DNA of 64,000 nucleotides. Source: Facklamia hominis CCUG 36813. Lineage in GTDB: Bacteria; Bacillota; Bacilli; Lactobacillales; Aerococcaceae. Below the pieces are notes generated by a model that did no database searches, was not told the DNA's origin, and saw nothing but the letters and a program-made list of their open reading frames with translations. A program made the translations under genes and the position numbers. Location: NCBI RefSeq assembly GCF_000301035.1, contig NZ_JH932292.1, positions 920,857-984,856 of the forward strand. Direction: 5' to 3'. How positions within the stretch are numbered: position 1 is the stretch's first letter; each line of letters starts with the position of its first letter. Shown piece by piece: positions 50,779 through 59,397 of this stretch.

Positions 50779-51519
50779 CTAAGTAATTTCATACGCATCA
50801 ATCTGTGATGCTAATCTAACCCATTCATCGGGATAGCGACTGCTCATCTTTCTTTCTTCCTGAGTCAGTTTAATATCTGAAGGAAGATGACTTAGTATCA
50901 CCCTCTTAACTTGCGCTTGTTCTGCTAAACAAATCGCTTCTTGGGGAGACATATGTCCTCTACCAGAAGAATGATTACTTCCTTTAAAGTTTGTTGCATC
51001 ACAGATTAACAAGTCTGCTTGATTACAAGAATCGATTAATCCACTAAAATAACTTGTATCAGCAGTATAAAAAAATAATTTAGACTCATAATTCACTTTA
51101 AAACCAAAGCATTGAATAGTATGCATTACTGCTACCGCTTGAATACTTATCCCCTTATGATAGTATATCTTATTTGGTTCTATAACTTCTAAGCTTAGTG
51201 AATTTAATTTTAAATGCTTTGTAAAATCATTAAGTGATGGAACAAAGACTTTTAGCTTATGGTCCACATGATGGTTGTTCAATAATACCTTCCATGCATG
51301 CTCATATGTAAATATATCTGTAGAATGATCATGATGCCAATGACTTAAAAATATTGCATCTAGGTCTTGATATCTTATTTGTTGGCTTAATTCATGAGCA
51401 CTAGCAGATCCCATATCAAATAATATCTTACTATGGTCCGTTTCTATGAGATAGCTTGAACTTCCTCCACCATTTACAGGAAACCCGCCCCAATATCCAA
51501 GAATCTTTACTTGAAGCAT
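50779..51519 (-). CDS. Metallo-beta-lactamase-fold hydrolase (YhfI/PhnP-like)
   Basis: Probable phosphodiesterase of 246 residues. The two-metal HxHxDH motif is in SHWHHDHSTD (H60, H62, D64, H65), further ligands in MHTIQCFGF (about 116-124), TADTSYF (about 139-145) and LSHLPSD. SSYLIETDHSKILFDMGS is typical of the RNase Z/PhnP/YhfI branch, which includes cyclic phosphodiesterases. Last gene of the surE operon, one base after the ATPase gene. The substrate is unknown; context with an ABC importer and SurE hints at a phosphate ester. Confidence 0.82.
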   Translation of the reverse strand: MLQVKILGYWGGFPVNGGGSSSYLIETDHSKILFDMGSASAHELSQQIRYQDLDAIFLSHWHHDHSTDIFTYEHAWKVLLNNHHVDHKLKVFVPSLNDFTKHLKLNSLSLEVIEPNKIYYHKGISIQAVAVMHTIQCFGFKVNYESKLFFYTADTSYFSGLIDSCNQADLLICDATNFKGSNHSSGRGHMSPQEAICLAEQAQVKRVILSHLPSDIKLTQEERKMSSRYPDEWVRLASQIDAYEIT

Positions 51520-52578
51520 TTATTTCACCTCATTAATTCTGGGAATAATCACTACTTCCTCACCTATTGAAATCTTATCTTTAATCGGCAGAACAACCGT
51601 CAATATTTGATCTCTTGTTTCAAGAGTATATCGGTACTCTTGACCTTGAAACTGACAAGTCTCAATCCGACCAACTAAGTTAGACTCTGTTGATCTATCA
51701 TCGATATAATCTAAAGTTATTTCTTCTGGTCTTAATAAATAAAAGTTTTTCTGACGTATATTCATCGGTGTAGAATTAAAAGGCCATAATATTTTTGAGT
51801 TTTCCAATCGAAATCCTTCATTTGACCAAGAACCCCTGACTAGGTTTGCCTTACTTACAAATTCTGATACAAATACTGTTTCAGGATTGTAGTATATTTC
51901 TTCTGGGGTACCAACCTGCTCAACTCTTCCCATATTCATTACAATAATACGATCTGCCATAGCTAGGGCTTCGCTTTGGTCATGAGTCACATAGACAATC
52001 GCTGCATTGGTATGATGATGAATTTTTTGAATTTCTCTACGCATTTCAATTCTTAATTCTGCATCTAATGCACTTAAAGGCTCATCCATCAACAATAATT
52101 TTGGTTCTGGTGCAATTGCTCTACCTAGAGCAACTCTTTGTTTTTGACCACCGGATAACTCAGAAGGAAAGCGATCCTTTTTTTCTTCCAAATTAATAAT
52201 TGAAATCACTTCATCAACTCTTTTTTTGGGATCTTTAACATAATCATTCCGAGCAAACCGGTCGTACCTTAAAGGAAATTGAATATGTTCTGCTACTGTC
52301 ATATGAGGCCATAAGGCAAAATTCTGAAACACCATAGCTACATCTCTTTGATTTGCTTTCAAAGTATTATTAGGACTAGAAACTATTTTATTATTCATTA
52401 ATATTTGACCGTCACTTGGACTATCAAATCCAGCTAATAACCTCAATAGTGTTGTTTTACCGCACCCAGATGGTCCAAGTATCGCAACAAATTCTCCTTC
52501 CTTAATTTCTAAATTAATATCATTTAATGCAGTAAACTTATTAAACCTTTTCGTTAGATGTTTTATTTCAATACTCAT
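51520..52578 (-). CDS. ABC transporter ATP-binding protein (Fe3+/organophosphate type)
   Basis: 352 residues. Walker A GPSGCGKTT (35-43), signature LSGGQKQRVALGRA (about 139-152), Walker B LLLMDEPLSALD, H-loop THDQSEA, and a C-terminal TOBE domain (about 270-350). The family (FbpC, PotA, AfuC, PhnT) powers importers of Fe3+, polyamines, sugar phosphates or phosphonates. It sits between the permease (3-base gap) and the metallo-hydrolase. The TOBE domain alone does not identify the cargo. Confidence 0.9.
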   Translation of the reverse strand: MSIEIKHLTKRFNKFTALNDINLEIKEGEFVAILGPSGCGKTTLLRLLAGFDSPSDGQILMNNKIVSSPNNTLKANQRDVAMVFQNFALWPHMTVAEHIQFPLRYDRFARNDYVKDPKKRVDEVISIINLEEKKDRFPSELSGGQKQRVALGRAIAPEPKLLLMDEPLSALDAELRIEMRREIQKIHHHTNAAIVYVTHDQSEALAMADRIIVMNMGRVEQVGTPEEIYYNPETVFVSEFVSKANLVRGSWSNEGFRLENSKILWPFNSTPMNIRQKNFYLLRPEEITLDYIDDRSTESNLVGRIETCQFQGQEYRYTLETRDQILTVVLPIKDKISIGEEVVIIPRINEVK

Positions 52579-52581
52579 AGC

Positions 52582-54303
52582 TTACCTCTTTCTTTCGACA
52601 AACTTTTGAATAATCAAGATGACCAGATATGTCAATATAATTAAACCAACAATAACGCTTGAAAAAGCAGTAGCGTTTAATGTATATCCTGCTTGTTGGT
52701 AGCTTAAAACTTGGACTCCAATCGTTTTTGAACTTGATGAATATAGCAAGGAGGATACAGTGAGTTCGGTCAGGGCTTGTAAAAAGACTAAGACGGTTCC
52801 ACTAAGAATACTTGGTAATATCAAAGGGAGCATCACCTTCAACCATTTCCCTCTTCCTCGACTACCCGAAATCTCAGAAGCTTCTTCTATCGATTCATCA
52901 ACTTGACCAAAGGCTGTTATCGCACTTCTAACTTGAACAATCATAAAACGAGTTATATAAGCAATATATAAAATCCATATCGATCCATAAATTCCTGGAT
53001 TCCAACCGGGAAAAGGCTGCATCCAAGCAAAGATCATTGATAGAGCGAAAACTGTCCCAGGTAAGGCATATGGAATTGTAATGAATGCCTCAATGACTCT
53101 CAAAAAACCATTATTAAAACGAACCCTAAAGTAAGCAAAAACACTGGCAAAGCATAAGATAACTACTGAAGAAATACCTGCTAGCTTCAATGAAGTAAAA
53201 ATAGCAGACTGTGTTTGAGGATTGTTTAAAACAAACTCATAATTTTTTAGACTTAAATTTTCTAAAGAAAAATCTAATCCAACAGCCTTAATTAATGGTG
53301 CAACTACTAAGGAAATTAACGGTAATATTGAAGTTGTAATTAAAAATAACCACAACAACATTTCAATTAGCCAACCTGAACGTCCCAGGATATATCTTGG
53401 TTTTAAATCAATTTTACCCGTTTCCAATGCTCTTGATTTTCGTGTAACCATCCATTGAAAAGCCATAACAATCAAGGCAATTAGAGTTAACAACATGGAT
53501 AAAACCGAAGCCCTATTAAAAGCAGTTGGACCAAACCCAATAATTTGTTGATAAATATAAGTAGTTAAGACATCGATGTTTGCGGGAGTCCCTAAGAATG
53601 CTGGAATCCCAAAGTTATCCAAACACCCCAAAAAGGCTATAAACATTCCTCCAGCGATACCTGGTAACGCCATAGGGACCGTTATCCTAGAGAAGGCAGT
53701 CCAAGAAGAAGCTCCTGAAGCTTTAGCAGCTATTTCAGCATCTCTAGGAATCTGCCTAAAAGCATTAACTGTAAACATATAAACAAGTGGGTACATGGTG
53801 ATTCCCATAACAAATATAATTCCCCCAAAATTATATAAGTCAATCTTTCCAATATTGATTCCGAGTAGACCAACTATTTTAGAAAATAACCCTTTTGAAC
53901 GAAAAAATTGAACCCAAGCTAATGAGGATACATAGGAAGGTATAACAAAAGGTAAAAAGATTAATAGTTGAATAATCCCTTTTAAATGTAGATTAGTGTA
54001 GGCAATTAGCCATGCAATCGTTACACCAAGAATCGTTGCGATAGTCATGGATCCCAATACAACAATTAGTGTGTTCCCTAACACTTCCCAAGTTCTAGAA
54101 TCACTCAATATTTCATTATAAAATTCGAAACTTAATCCATTTTCTCCCGAAAAGCTCATCCACATTAACCTAATAACTGGTAAAGCGAAGAAAATAAAGA
54201 TTAATAAAATAATGCCCAAGCGACTAAATTTTGTTGTTAATTGAAGAAAAGGAAACAACGTTGCCGTTGTCCCCTTTTCATTTTTCTGAAATTGATTTTT
54301 CAA
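52582..54303 (-). CDS. ABC transporter permease, two fused domains
   Basis: 573 residues with twelve or so membrane segments, i.e. two BPD_transp_1 permease domains in one chain. The EAA loops are EIAAKASGASSWTAFSRITVPMALPGI (about 192-218) and EASEISGSRGRGKWLKVMLPLILPS (about 478-502). Fused permeases of this size are typical of the FbpB/ThiP/AfuB/PhnU-V group. It pairs with the solute-binding protein upstream (15-base gap) and the ATPase downstream. Confidence 0.9.
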   Translation of the reverse strand: MKNQFQKNEKGTTATLFPFLQLTTKFSRLGIILLIFIFFALPVIRLMWMSFSGENGLSFEFYNEILSDSRTWEVLGNTLIVVLGSMTIATILGVTIAWLIAYTNLHLKGIIQLLIFLPFVIPSYVSSLAWVQFFRSKGLFSKIVGLLGINIGKIDLYNFGGIIFVMGITMYPLVYMFTVNAFRQIPRDAEIAAKASGASSWTAFSRITVPMALPGIAGGMFIAFLGCLDNFGIPAFLGTPANIDVLTTYIYQQIIGFGPTAFNRASVLSMLLTLIALIVMAFQWMVTRKSRALETGKIDLKPRYILGRSGWLIEMLLWLFLITTSILPLISLVVAPLIKAVGLDFSLENLSLKNYEFVLNNPQTQSAIFTSLKLAGISSVVILCFASVFAYFRVRFNNGFLRVIEAFITIPYALPGTVFALSMIFAWMQPFPGWNPGIYGSIWILYIAYITRFMIVQVRSAITAFGQVDESIEEASEISGSRGRGKWLKVMLPLILPSILSGTVLVFLQALTELTVSSLLYSSSSKTIGVQVLSYQQAGYTLNATAFSSVIVGLIILTYLVILIIQKFVERKR

Positions 54304-54318
54304 GACAAGTCCCCTCTT

Positions 54319-55323
54319 CTATTGAGCAAATAATTGATCAAATTCTTCCTTATCTGACTCACGGTTTTCAAAGAGCTCTTTCATGTCAGCAGTCAATACA
54401 TTTTCAATTTCATCAACAGCCTTTAATCCCTCAGGAGCCTGAATACCTTTACGTATAGGAACATAACCCAATTCAGCTTGCAATTCTTGACCTTCTTGGG
54501 AAAGAACAAAGTCAACAAATGCTTTAGCAATTTCTTCTTCTTCAGTTGATTGCATAATTCCGATTGGTTCAGTAATTACAGGAACACCATTTTTTGGATA
54601 AACGAATGCCACTGGGGAACCATCATTAACAGCTCTTTGAACTAGATAATCGACAATCATTCCATATTGTTTTTCACCAGATGCCACGTTTTCCAATACT
54701 CCACCATTTCCCTTAGTCACTAAAGGATTATTTGCTTGAAGAGCTTTATAAAAATCCCAACCAAACTCATCATTACGAGTTAAAACACCTAAATTATATG
54801 CCGCTGCACCAGAATATAAAGGACTTGGCATAGCTAATAAATCTTTATTCGCTTCGTTTGTGAATGTTTCCCATGATTCAGGAGCTTCAGATACAAGATC
54901 TGTGTTATAAACAATACCAGTAGCTAAAATTTTAGTTCCAGTATAATAATCGTCTACATACTGAGAATCAATTTCTGAAGCTTCAGGAGACACATAGTTC
55001 AAAAGTAAGTCTCTTGATTTAAATCCTTCAAATGTTACAGCATCTGCTAGCAGTACAACATCCGCTAAGACTTGACCAGCTTGTTCTTCAGCATTAATCT
55101 TGCTGACAACTTCCTCCGTTCCTGATCTAAAAATATTAACTTTTATGTCCGGATATTTTTGGTTAAATGCTTCAACTAATTTAGCCGCATCTTCATCTGG
55201 TTGAGAAGTATAAAATTCTATCTCACCAGATAAATTATTGTTACCTTGAGCATAAATGGTATTTAAACTAGATAAACATCCTAGAAAAATAGTAGCAATC
55301 AGCAATTTCACAATTTTTTTCAT
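54319..55323 (-). CDS. Extracellular solute-binding protein (family 1, Fe3+/sugar-phosphate type)
   Basis: 334 residues. A hydrophobic leader (about 5-25) contains IFLGC, a relaxed lipobox, so it is probably lipid-anchored; an alternative signal-peptidase I site follows TIYAQ. The mature part has the SBP type-2 layout: EIEFYTSQPDEDAAKLVEAFNQKYPDIKVNIFRSG, ADVVLLADAVTFEGFK, GIVYNTD and SQEGQELQAELGYVPIRKGI. Families with this layout bind Fe3+ (FbpA), sugar phosphates (AfuA) or phosphonates (PhnS). The iron-ligand tyrosine pair is not obvious here. It is two bases from surE and co-transcribed. Confidence 0.88.
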   Translation of the reverse strand: MKKIVKLLIATIFLGCLSSLNTIYAQGNNNLSGEIEFYTSQPDEDAAKLVEAFNQKYPDIKVNIFRSGTEEVVSKINAEEQAGQVLADVVLLADAVTFEGFKSRDLLLNYVSPEASEIDSQYVDDYYTGTKILATGIVYNTDLVSEAPESWETFTNEANKDLLAMPSPLYSGAAAYNLGVLTRNDEFGWDFYKALQANNPLVTKGNGGVLENVASGEKQYGMIVDYLVQRAVNDGSPVAFVYPKNGVPVITEPIGIMQSTEEEEIAKAFVDFVLSQEGQELQAELGYVPIRKGIQAPEGLKAVDEIENVLTADMKELFENRESDKEEFDQLFAQ

Positions 55324-55325
55324 AT

Positions 55326-56102
55326 TTATTGCTCCTTAAAAACTTCTTCAACTTCTTTAAGTAATTCATGATCATTTTTAAATATATCAATAGGTGATAC
55401 TGTCACATAGCCTTTACTAACCAGGCTATAATCAGCGTGCTGAACTTCGTCCATTTCATTAATTCGATTTGATAACCAAAAACCTCTAGTTGCTCTAACA
55501 TCTTTAATGTCAACTGGAATCAATTTAAATCGCTCTTGTCTCAATTCCATTGGAACAACCTTAATTCCTAAATAATTATCATAGGATCGGCTCGGGAAGT
55601 TAATGTTAGTAAGACTTCCATTTGATAAAGGACGACTTAATACTTTCTTCAAAACTTCCTTCATCACAGGAATCGACTGCTCAAAGTTCAAAGAATAATC
55701 ACTATCTCTAGAAAGTGATAATGCAATTGATGCAATACCATTGCAACTTCCTTCTCTAGCAGCTCCTATTGTTCCAGAATAAAAATAATCCTTTCCAACA
55801 TTTGCTCCGTGATTAATTCCTGTCATAATAAGATCGGGTTTTTGATCGAGTAAGTGATTTAACGCAACCAGAATGCAATCGGTAGGACTTCCATCAATGG
55901 CATATGCTTTGATGGCACCAACGAATTGATCGGTTTGTTTATAAGTGATTAAATTCCTGGTTGTAATTGATTGACCATAGCCACTACATTGTTTACTTGG
56001 ACAAGCGACTACAATCTCATGGCCTAAATCATTTAATAACTTTACAAGAATATGAACACCCTTAGAATTTATACCATCATCATTAGAAATCAGAATTTTC
56101 AC
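55326..56102 (-). CDS. surE: 5'/3'-nucleotidase SurE
   Basis: Metal-dependent phosphatase acting on nucleoside mono- and sometimes polyphosphates. 258 residues. MKILISNDDGINSKGVHIL (D8, D9 metal site), the S/N of YGQSITT region (about 43-49), MTGINHGANVGKDYFYSGTIGAAREG (about 93-118) and the C-terminal VSPIDIF are family hallmarks. Uncommon in Lactobacillales housekeeping regions and here first gene of a transport operon, which suggests recruitment to metabolise an imported phosphate ester. About 140 bp upstream is the copy-2 structured element. No promoter was clearly identified. Confidence 0.9.
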   Translation of the reverse strand: MKILISNDDGINSKGVHILVKLLNDLGHEIVVACPSKQCSGYGQSITTRNLITYKQTDQFVGAIKAYAIDGSPTDCILVALNHLLDQKPDLIMTGINHGANVGKDYFYSGTIGAAREGSCNGIASIALSLSRDSDYSLNFEQSIPVMKEVLKKVLSRPLSNGSLTNINFPSRSYDNYLGIKVVPMELRQERFKLIPVDIKDVRATRGFWLSNRINEMDEVQHADYSLVSKGYVTVSPIDIFKNDHELLKEVEEVFKEQ

Positions 56103-56240
56103 TTTTTATTTTCTCACCTCTTTTCAATTTCATCATGTAACAATTCTTATAGTAGCAAACTAATGTAAAAATAAAGTAAAATTATTGTAAATTTTATGAA
56201 ATAAAATTCTCAACTTAAGTAACAGCGAATATAAACCCAA

Positions 56241-56397
56241 CTTCCCCCTCCCCCCCACTGGAATCAGGAGGCTAGATAAAAAGAATTGAGGTTCACCTTA
56301 TCTAGCTCTGGAATCTTGAAAGGCTGGAAGGCGGACTGCGTACGAAACTCAATCTCATTGAAATCTATATTAAAAAAAGGAGCAGGGAGGGGCTAGG
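56241..56397 (+). repeat. Structured ~155-bp element, copy 2
   Basis: The same element as at 50594-50745, in the same orientation. Core aligned from about 56284: AATTGAGGTTC, CTCTGGAA, TGAAAGG, TGGAA, GGACTGCGTACGAAACTCAATCTCA. The right arm GCAGGGAGGGGCTAGG ends at 56397; the left arm is a degenerate C-tract (56241-56257). A second possible pairing GCTAGATAA/TTATCTAGC (56271-56279 and 56297-56305 region) is unique to this copy. The right arm contains the stop codon of the adjoining phage-lysin pseudogene. Confidence 0.8.
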
Positions 56398-57440
56398 ATT
56401 TAACTAACTTATACTTCACCCCATCAAATAAGAGGTAGTTTTCGACTGCTTCCTCTTTTTTCTTTTGGGGAACTTCTTTAATCGGCTCTATCACTAAGGG
56501 CTTAGCCATTCCCTAAAGGCATCCATCTCCGCCTTTGTATATCTAGGACAGGCGGTATTATTATTATTGACCTCCCAATGCCCTTTAACATTCTTCACAT
56601 CAATACCCAACTCATCTATCAGCTTACGCGTGGTCCAATCCCGGATCCTAATCTGAGCCTCTGAATAATCATCTCTAGAATTGGCCTCAACAGAGATATG
56701 AATAGTAAACCATTATTATCGCCCACTCCTCAGGTAATGCGTTCAGGGTTATTGTTCCAATACAAGACTCCATCGCTATCGATGTAACAGTGATAGCCAC
56801 CTCTGCCCCAACCACGATCGTTACGCCAGTAACGTTTGTGGTCCCAAATCTTGCGGTTATATTGACGAGGCACAGCTGTATAATGCCAGACAATCGTCGT
56901 AATATCGCTAGGCGGGCGATCGTAAGATTGGCCGCCCAAGGCCTGATATCTTCTGTCAATCATTTCAGGCTGCCAAGCTTGGGTGGCTAATTCTACATCA
57001 TACTGGGTTAAATCATAGTCTTCAATCACCTTAATCAACTTGTGACCATAGTTCGGATCCCCTACGTAAATCCCCGCTAAAGCCTGGGCTTCCTCTTGAT
57101 AAGTCTTAGCCAAAATCGCTTTTTATAGGCTGTTTGACGGCGGTAAGGCGTTGAGGTGAAGAAAGGGGAGGCGTGATCCGCAATTGACTCTTCTAATGAG
57201 CCGTATTTTCGGAAATACGACTCATATAGCTTGCCGTCCGCTTCGAGGGATTGATGACTAACCTTCGGCCCCTGCCAGGGGGGCAGAGGCCTTGATGCCA
57301 AAGCCATTATATGACTTCTTATATAATTCAGACTCCCCTGCCTGGGATTCCACCACGGATTAAGCCATCCGTGTAGCAACAGAAATGGACGAGGAATACT
57401 TTTAGAATAAGGATGCTAAGTTTTTTAATTTTTCTTGCAT
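56393..57440 (-). pseudogene. Prophage bifunctional lysin (glucosaminidase + amidase), decayed
   Basis: Decayed gene read in pieces in all three minus frames. From the ATG at 57440 (GAAAGGAG site) come MQEKLKN..., a glucosaminidase part (VESQAGESELYKKSYNGFGIKA, then KLYESYFRKYGSLEESIADHA), its end (GDPNYGHKLIKVIEDYDLTQYD), an amidase_2 part (TTIVWHYTAVPRQYNRKIWDH ... GYHCYIDSDGVLYWNNNPE, then HISVEANSRDDY and NNTACPRYTKAEMDAFREW), and a short SH3-like tail (NYLLFDGVKYKLVKS) ending with TAG at 56393. At least four frame changes and two in-frame stops. Its glucosaminidase end resembles that of the resident gene at 40348. Confidence 0.85.
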
Positions 57441-57454
57441 AATAATGCTCCTTT

Positions 57455-57675
57455 CTAATGGGCTGGTAACTTTGGGTCTTTATCGTTAAAATTCTGGCTG
57501 GAAATTTGAAGAATAGTTCCTAAAAAGGACGTAATAACATTAATGGTCATTACCGGCTGATCGATATTCGATAAGTGATAAATATCCCCGATTCCCTTGG
57601 TTAGAACTGCTAGGGCAGGGAGAAAGATTAGACTAACCACTTCCCTAAGTCGTAGGTCTTGTTATCTAAGTACAT
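57455..57675 (-). pseudogene. Prophage holin, frameshifted
   Basis: Starts MYLDNKTYDLGKW at 57675 with an AAAGGAG site, stops after LV, and continues in the next frame as SLIFLPALAVLTKGIGDIYHL... to ...INVITSFLGTILQISSQNF and a stop at 57455. Joined, it matches the phage holin layout (two membrane helices, LPALAxL, and FLGxxLQISS). One base lost near 57636 explains the break. It lies directly upstream of the lysin pseudogene, the normal phage lysis order. Confidence 0.75.
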
Positions 57676-57731
57676 AATGACTCAACTCCTTTAAGCTATT
57701 GGATATTTAATGGTTTTGGGCATCGACCTTA

Positions 57732-57766
57732 CTGAGGGGGTCATCCTGCTGGTTGCCCCCCTCAGT
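57732..57766 (-). terminator. Hairpin after the small phage protein
   Basis: CTGAGGGGG (57732-57740) pairs with CCCCCCTCAG (57756-57765). No long T-run, so efficiency is uncertain. Confidence 0.4.
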
Positions 57767-57897
57767 CAACTTGGTGACGATCTTTTGATGCGTAGAATGA
57801 CTCTTTGAATGGCAGTAATCAGACTGATCAATTTTTGCGACAAAGTCACTACCACAATGATTGCCCCAACATAAACACCGATTTCAAGTAAATTCAT
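57766..57897 (-). CDS. Small phage membrane protein
   Basis: 43 residues, MNLLEIGVYVGAIIVVVTLSQK... with one membrane helix and a basic tail (RVILRIKRS). Good ribosome binding site (GGAGGG) upstream. Its position just before holin and lysin genes matches small lysis-region proteins of Firmicute phages. It is the only intact gene of the remnant. No function assigned. Confidence 0.55.
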   Translation of the reverse strand: MNLLEIGVYVGAIIVVVTLSQKLISLITAIQRVILRIKRSSPS

Positions 57898-57990
57898 CTC
57901 ATCCCTCCTCTACATGAAAAAAGGGACAGGACTTTAATGTAGTGCCCCCAAAAAGTTGGACCAAAATCTAACTTTTTGGGGGTATTTATA

Positions 57991-58528
57991 TTGGCAAAAT
58001 ATAGTTATGAATTTAAACGAAAAATTGTCGAAGAATATTTAGAAGGAGCAGGTAGTTACAAATATTTAGCGAAAAAATATCAGGTTAAAAGTAATAGTAC
58101 TCTACATAAATGGGTTAATGCTTACCAAATCCTAAGTGAGGAAGAACTATTGCGTTGTCGACAAAAGAAAGTTTATCCTGTTGAATTCAAGTTAGAAGTA
58201 GTACAACCTTACTTGACAAGTGAGAAAAGCTATCAATCTCTAACGAATCAATATGGTATTAATCATCCCTATTTATTGACGCGTTGGGTAATCGACTTTC
58301 GCAAATATGTGATTGATGGACTCTTACCAAAACAACAAGGGAGGCCATCGAAAATGTCGAAAAAAGAAAACAAAGACATCGCTATCTCCATCCGCTGATT
58401 CGGCGCAACGTTTAAAAGAACTCGAAGAAGAAAATTATCGATTAAGAATGGAAAATGATATTTTAAAAAAATTTTGGAGGCTCAGATTAGAAAAGAGGAA
58501 GCAACAAACGAAGAACGCTCGAAATTAG
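57991..58528 (+). pseudogene. IS3-family transposase OrfA, frameshifted
   Basis: Helix-turn-helix protein of the IS. The reading LAKYSYEFKRKIVEEYLEGAGSYKYLAKKYQV and a second repeat (YPVEFKLEVVQPYLTSEKSYQSL) are clear. After KMSKK (about 58358) the frame runs out at 58398, while the remainder (SADSAQRLKELEEENYRLRMENDILKK, leucine zipper) continues in the next frame to 58528. One base change in the A-rich stretch about 58355-58370 explains this, so OrfA is broken in this copy. The likely start is TTG at 57991. Confidence 0.8.
58465..58471 (+). promoter_or_regulatory. Programmed -1 frameshift heptamer of the IS
   Basis: A-AAA-AAA in the OrfA frame (codons TTA AAA AAA). A -1 slip leads directly into the OrfB frame (ATT TTG GAG GCT), giving the OrfAB fusion transposase, as established for IS150 and relatives. 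Confidence 0.75.
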
Positions 58529-59397
58529 TCTATCGCCTCCGTCATCAATATAAGTTGAAAGATTTATTACAGTATGTCGGCTTAATCAAACAAACCTATT
58601 ATAATTGGGTCAAGAAATTTGACCGTCCTAACCCAGATCAAGCCATTGAAACACAATTATTAGAACTTCGGGAACAACATCCTAACTATGGCTATCGTAG
58701 ACTCTGGGCTGAGTTATGTAAGTTAGACTATGTTATCTCAGAAAACAAAACTCAAAAACTGTGTCAAAAACTGGGTATCCAGGTCACTTGTTTTGGCCAT
58801 CGGAATCGGAAATATAAATCTTATAAGGGAGAAATCGGGAAAATCGCATCTAACCTGATTCGTCGTCGATTTAAGACATCGATTCCCCATCAAAAAATCA
58901 CCACAGATACTACGGAATTTAAGTATTATGAATATGATTCCGCAGGGATTCCACGGATTAAAAAGTTATATTTAAATCCCTTTTTAGATAGGTATAATTC
59001 AGAGATTATTAGTTATTCCATCAGTAAGCAACCAACATTTAGACCGATTATGGAGGCTTTAGCACAAGCCATCGAACAGACAAAAGATTGTCCATTTCGA
59101 AGAACCTTTCATTCTGATCAAGGTTGGGCTTATCAAATGAAACCTTATGTCAACACCTTGAAAGACCAAAAAATATTTCAGAGTATGTCACGTAAAGGAA
59201 ATTGTTTAGATAATGCCATCATGGAAAACTTCTTTGGCATCTTAAAGCAAGAAATTTATTATGGTCACACGTTTAACTCTTATGATGAATTGAAACAAAC
59301 GATCGAAGACTATATTGAATACTACAATAACGAACGCATCAAGAAAAAACTAGACTTTATGAGCCCGGTAGAATATCGCATGAAATATACAGCATAA
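58474..59397 (+). CDS. IS3-family transposase OrfB (rve domain)
   Basis: Catalytic DDE part of the IS transposase, 307 residues. Intact: HTH_21 region with YRLRHQYKLKDLLQYVGLIKQTYYNW and HPNYGYRRLWAELCK, then the integrase core with TTDTTEFK (D), FHSDQGWAY (D), and NAIMENFFGILKQEIYYG (E). TTG at 58474 could serve as a free OrfB start, but the normal product is OrfAB by -1 frameshift. Because OrfA is interrupted upstream, this copy probably cannot make the fusion without a compensating shift. Confidence 0.9.
   Translation: MEAQIRKEEATNEERSKLVYRLRHQYKLKDLLQYVGLIKQTYYNWVKKFDRPNPDQAIETQLLELREQHPNYGYRRLWAELCKLDYVISENKTQKLCQKLGIQVTCFGHRNRKYKSYKGEIGKIASNLIRRRFKTSIPHQKITTDTTEFKYYEYDSAGIPRIKKLYLNPFLDRYNSEIISYSISKQPTFRPIMEALAQAIEQTKDCPFRRTFHSDQGWAYQMKPYVNTLKDQKIFQSMSRKGNCLDNAIMENFFGILKQEIYYGHTFNSYDELKQTIEDYIEYYNNERIKKKLDFMSPVEYRMKYTA

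Noticed and set aside
50594-56397. The two structured repeats as attL/attR of an integrative element
   Set aside because: No integrase or recombinase lies between them, and the match is limited to a structured core rather than a crossover site.
56687-56959. 90-residue ORF inside the lysin pseudogene
   Set aside because: Wrong frame; the amidase residues are read in the neighbouring frames.
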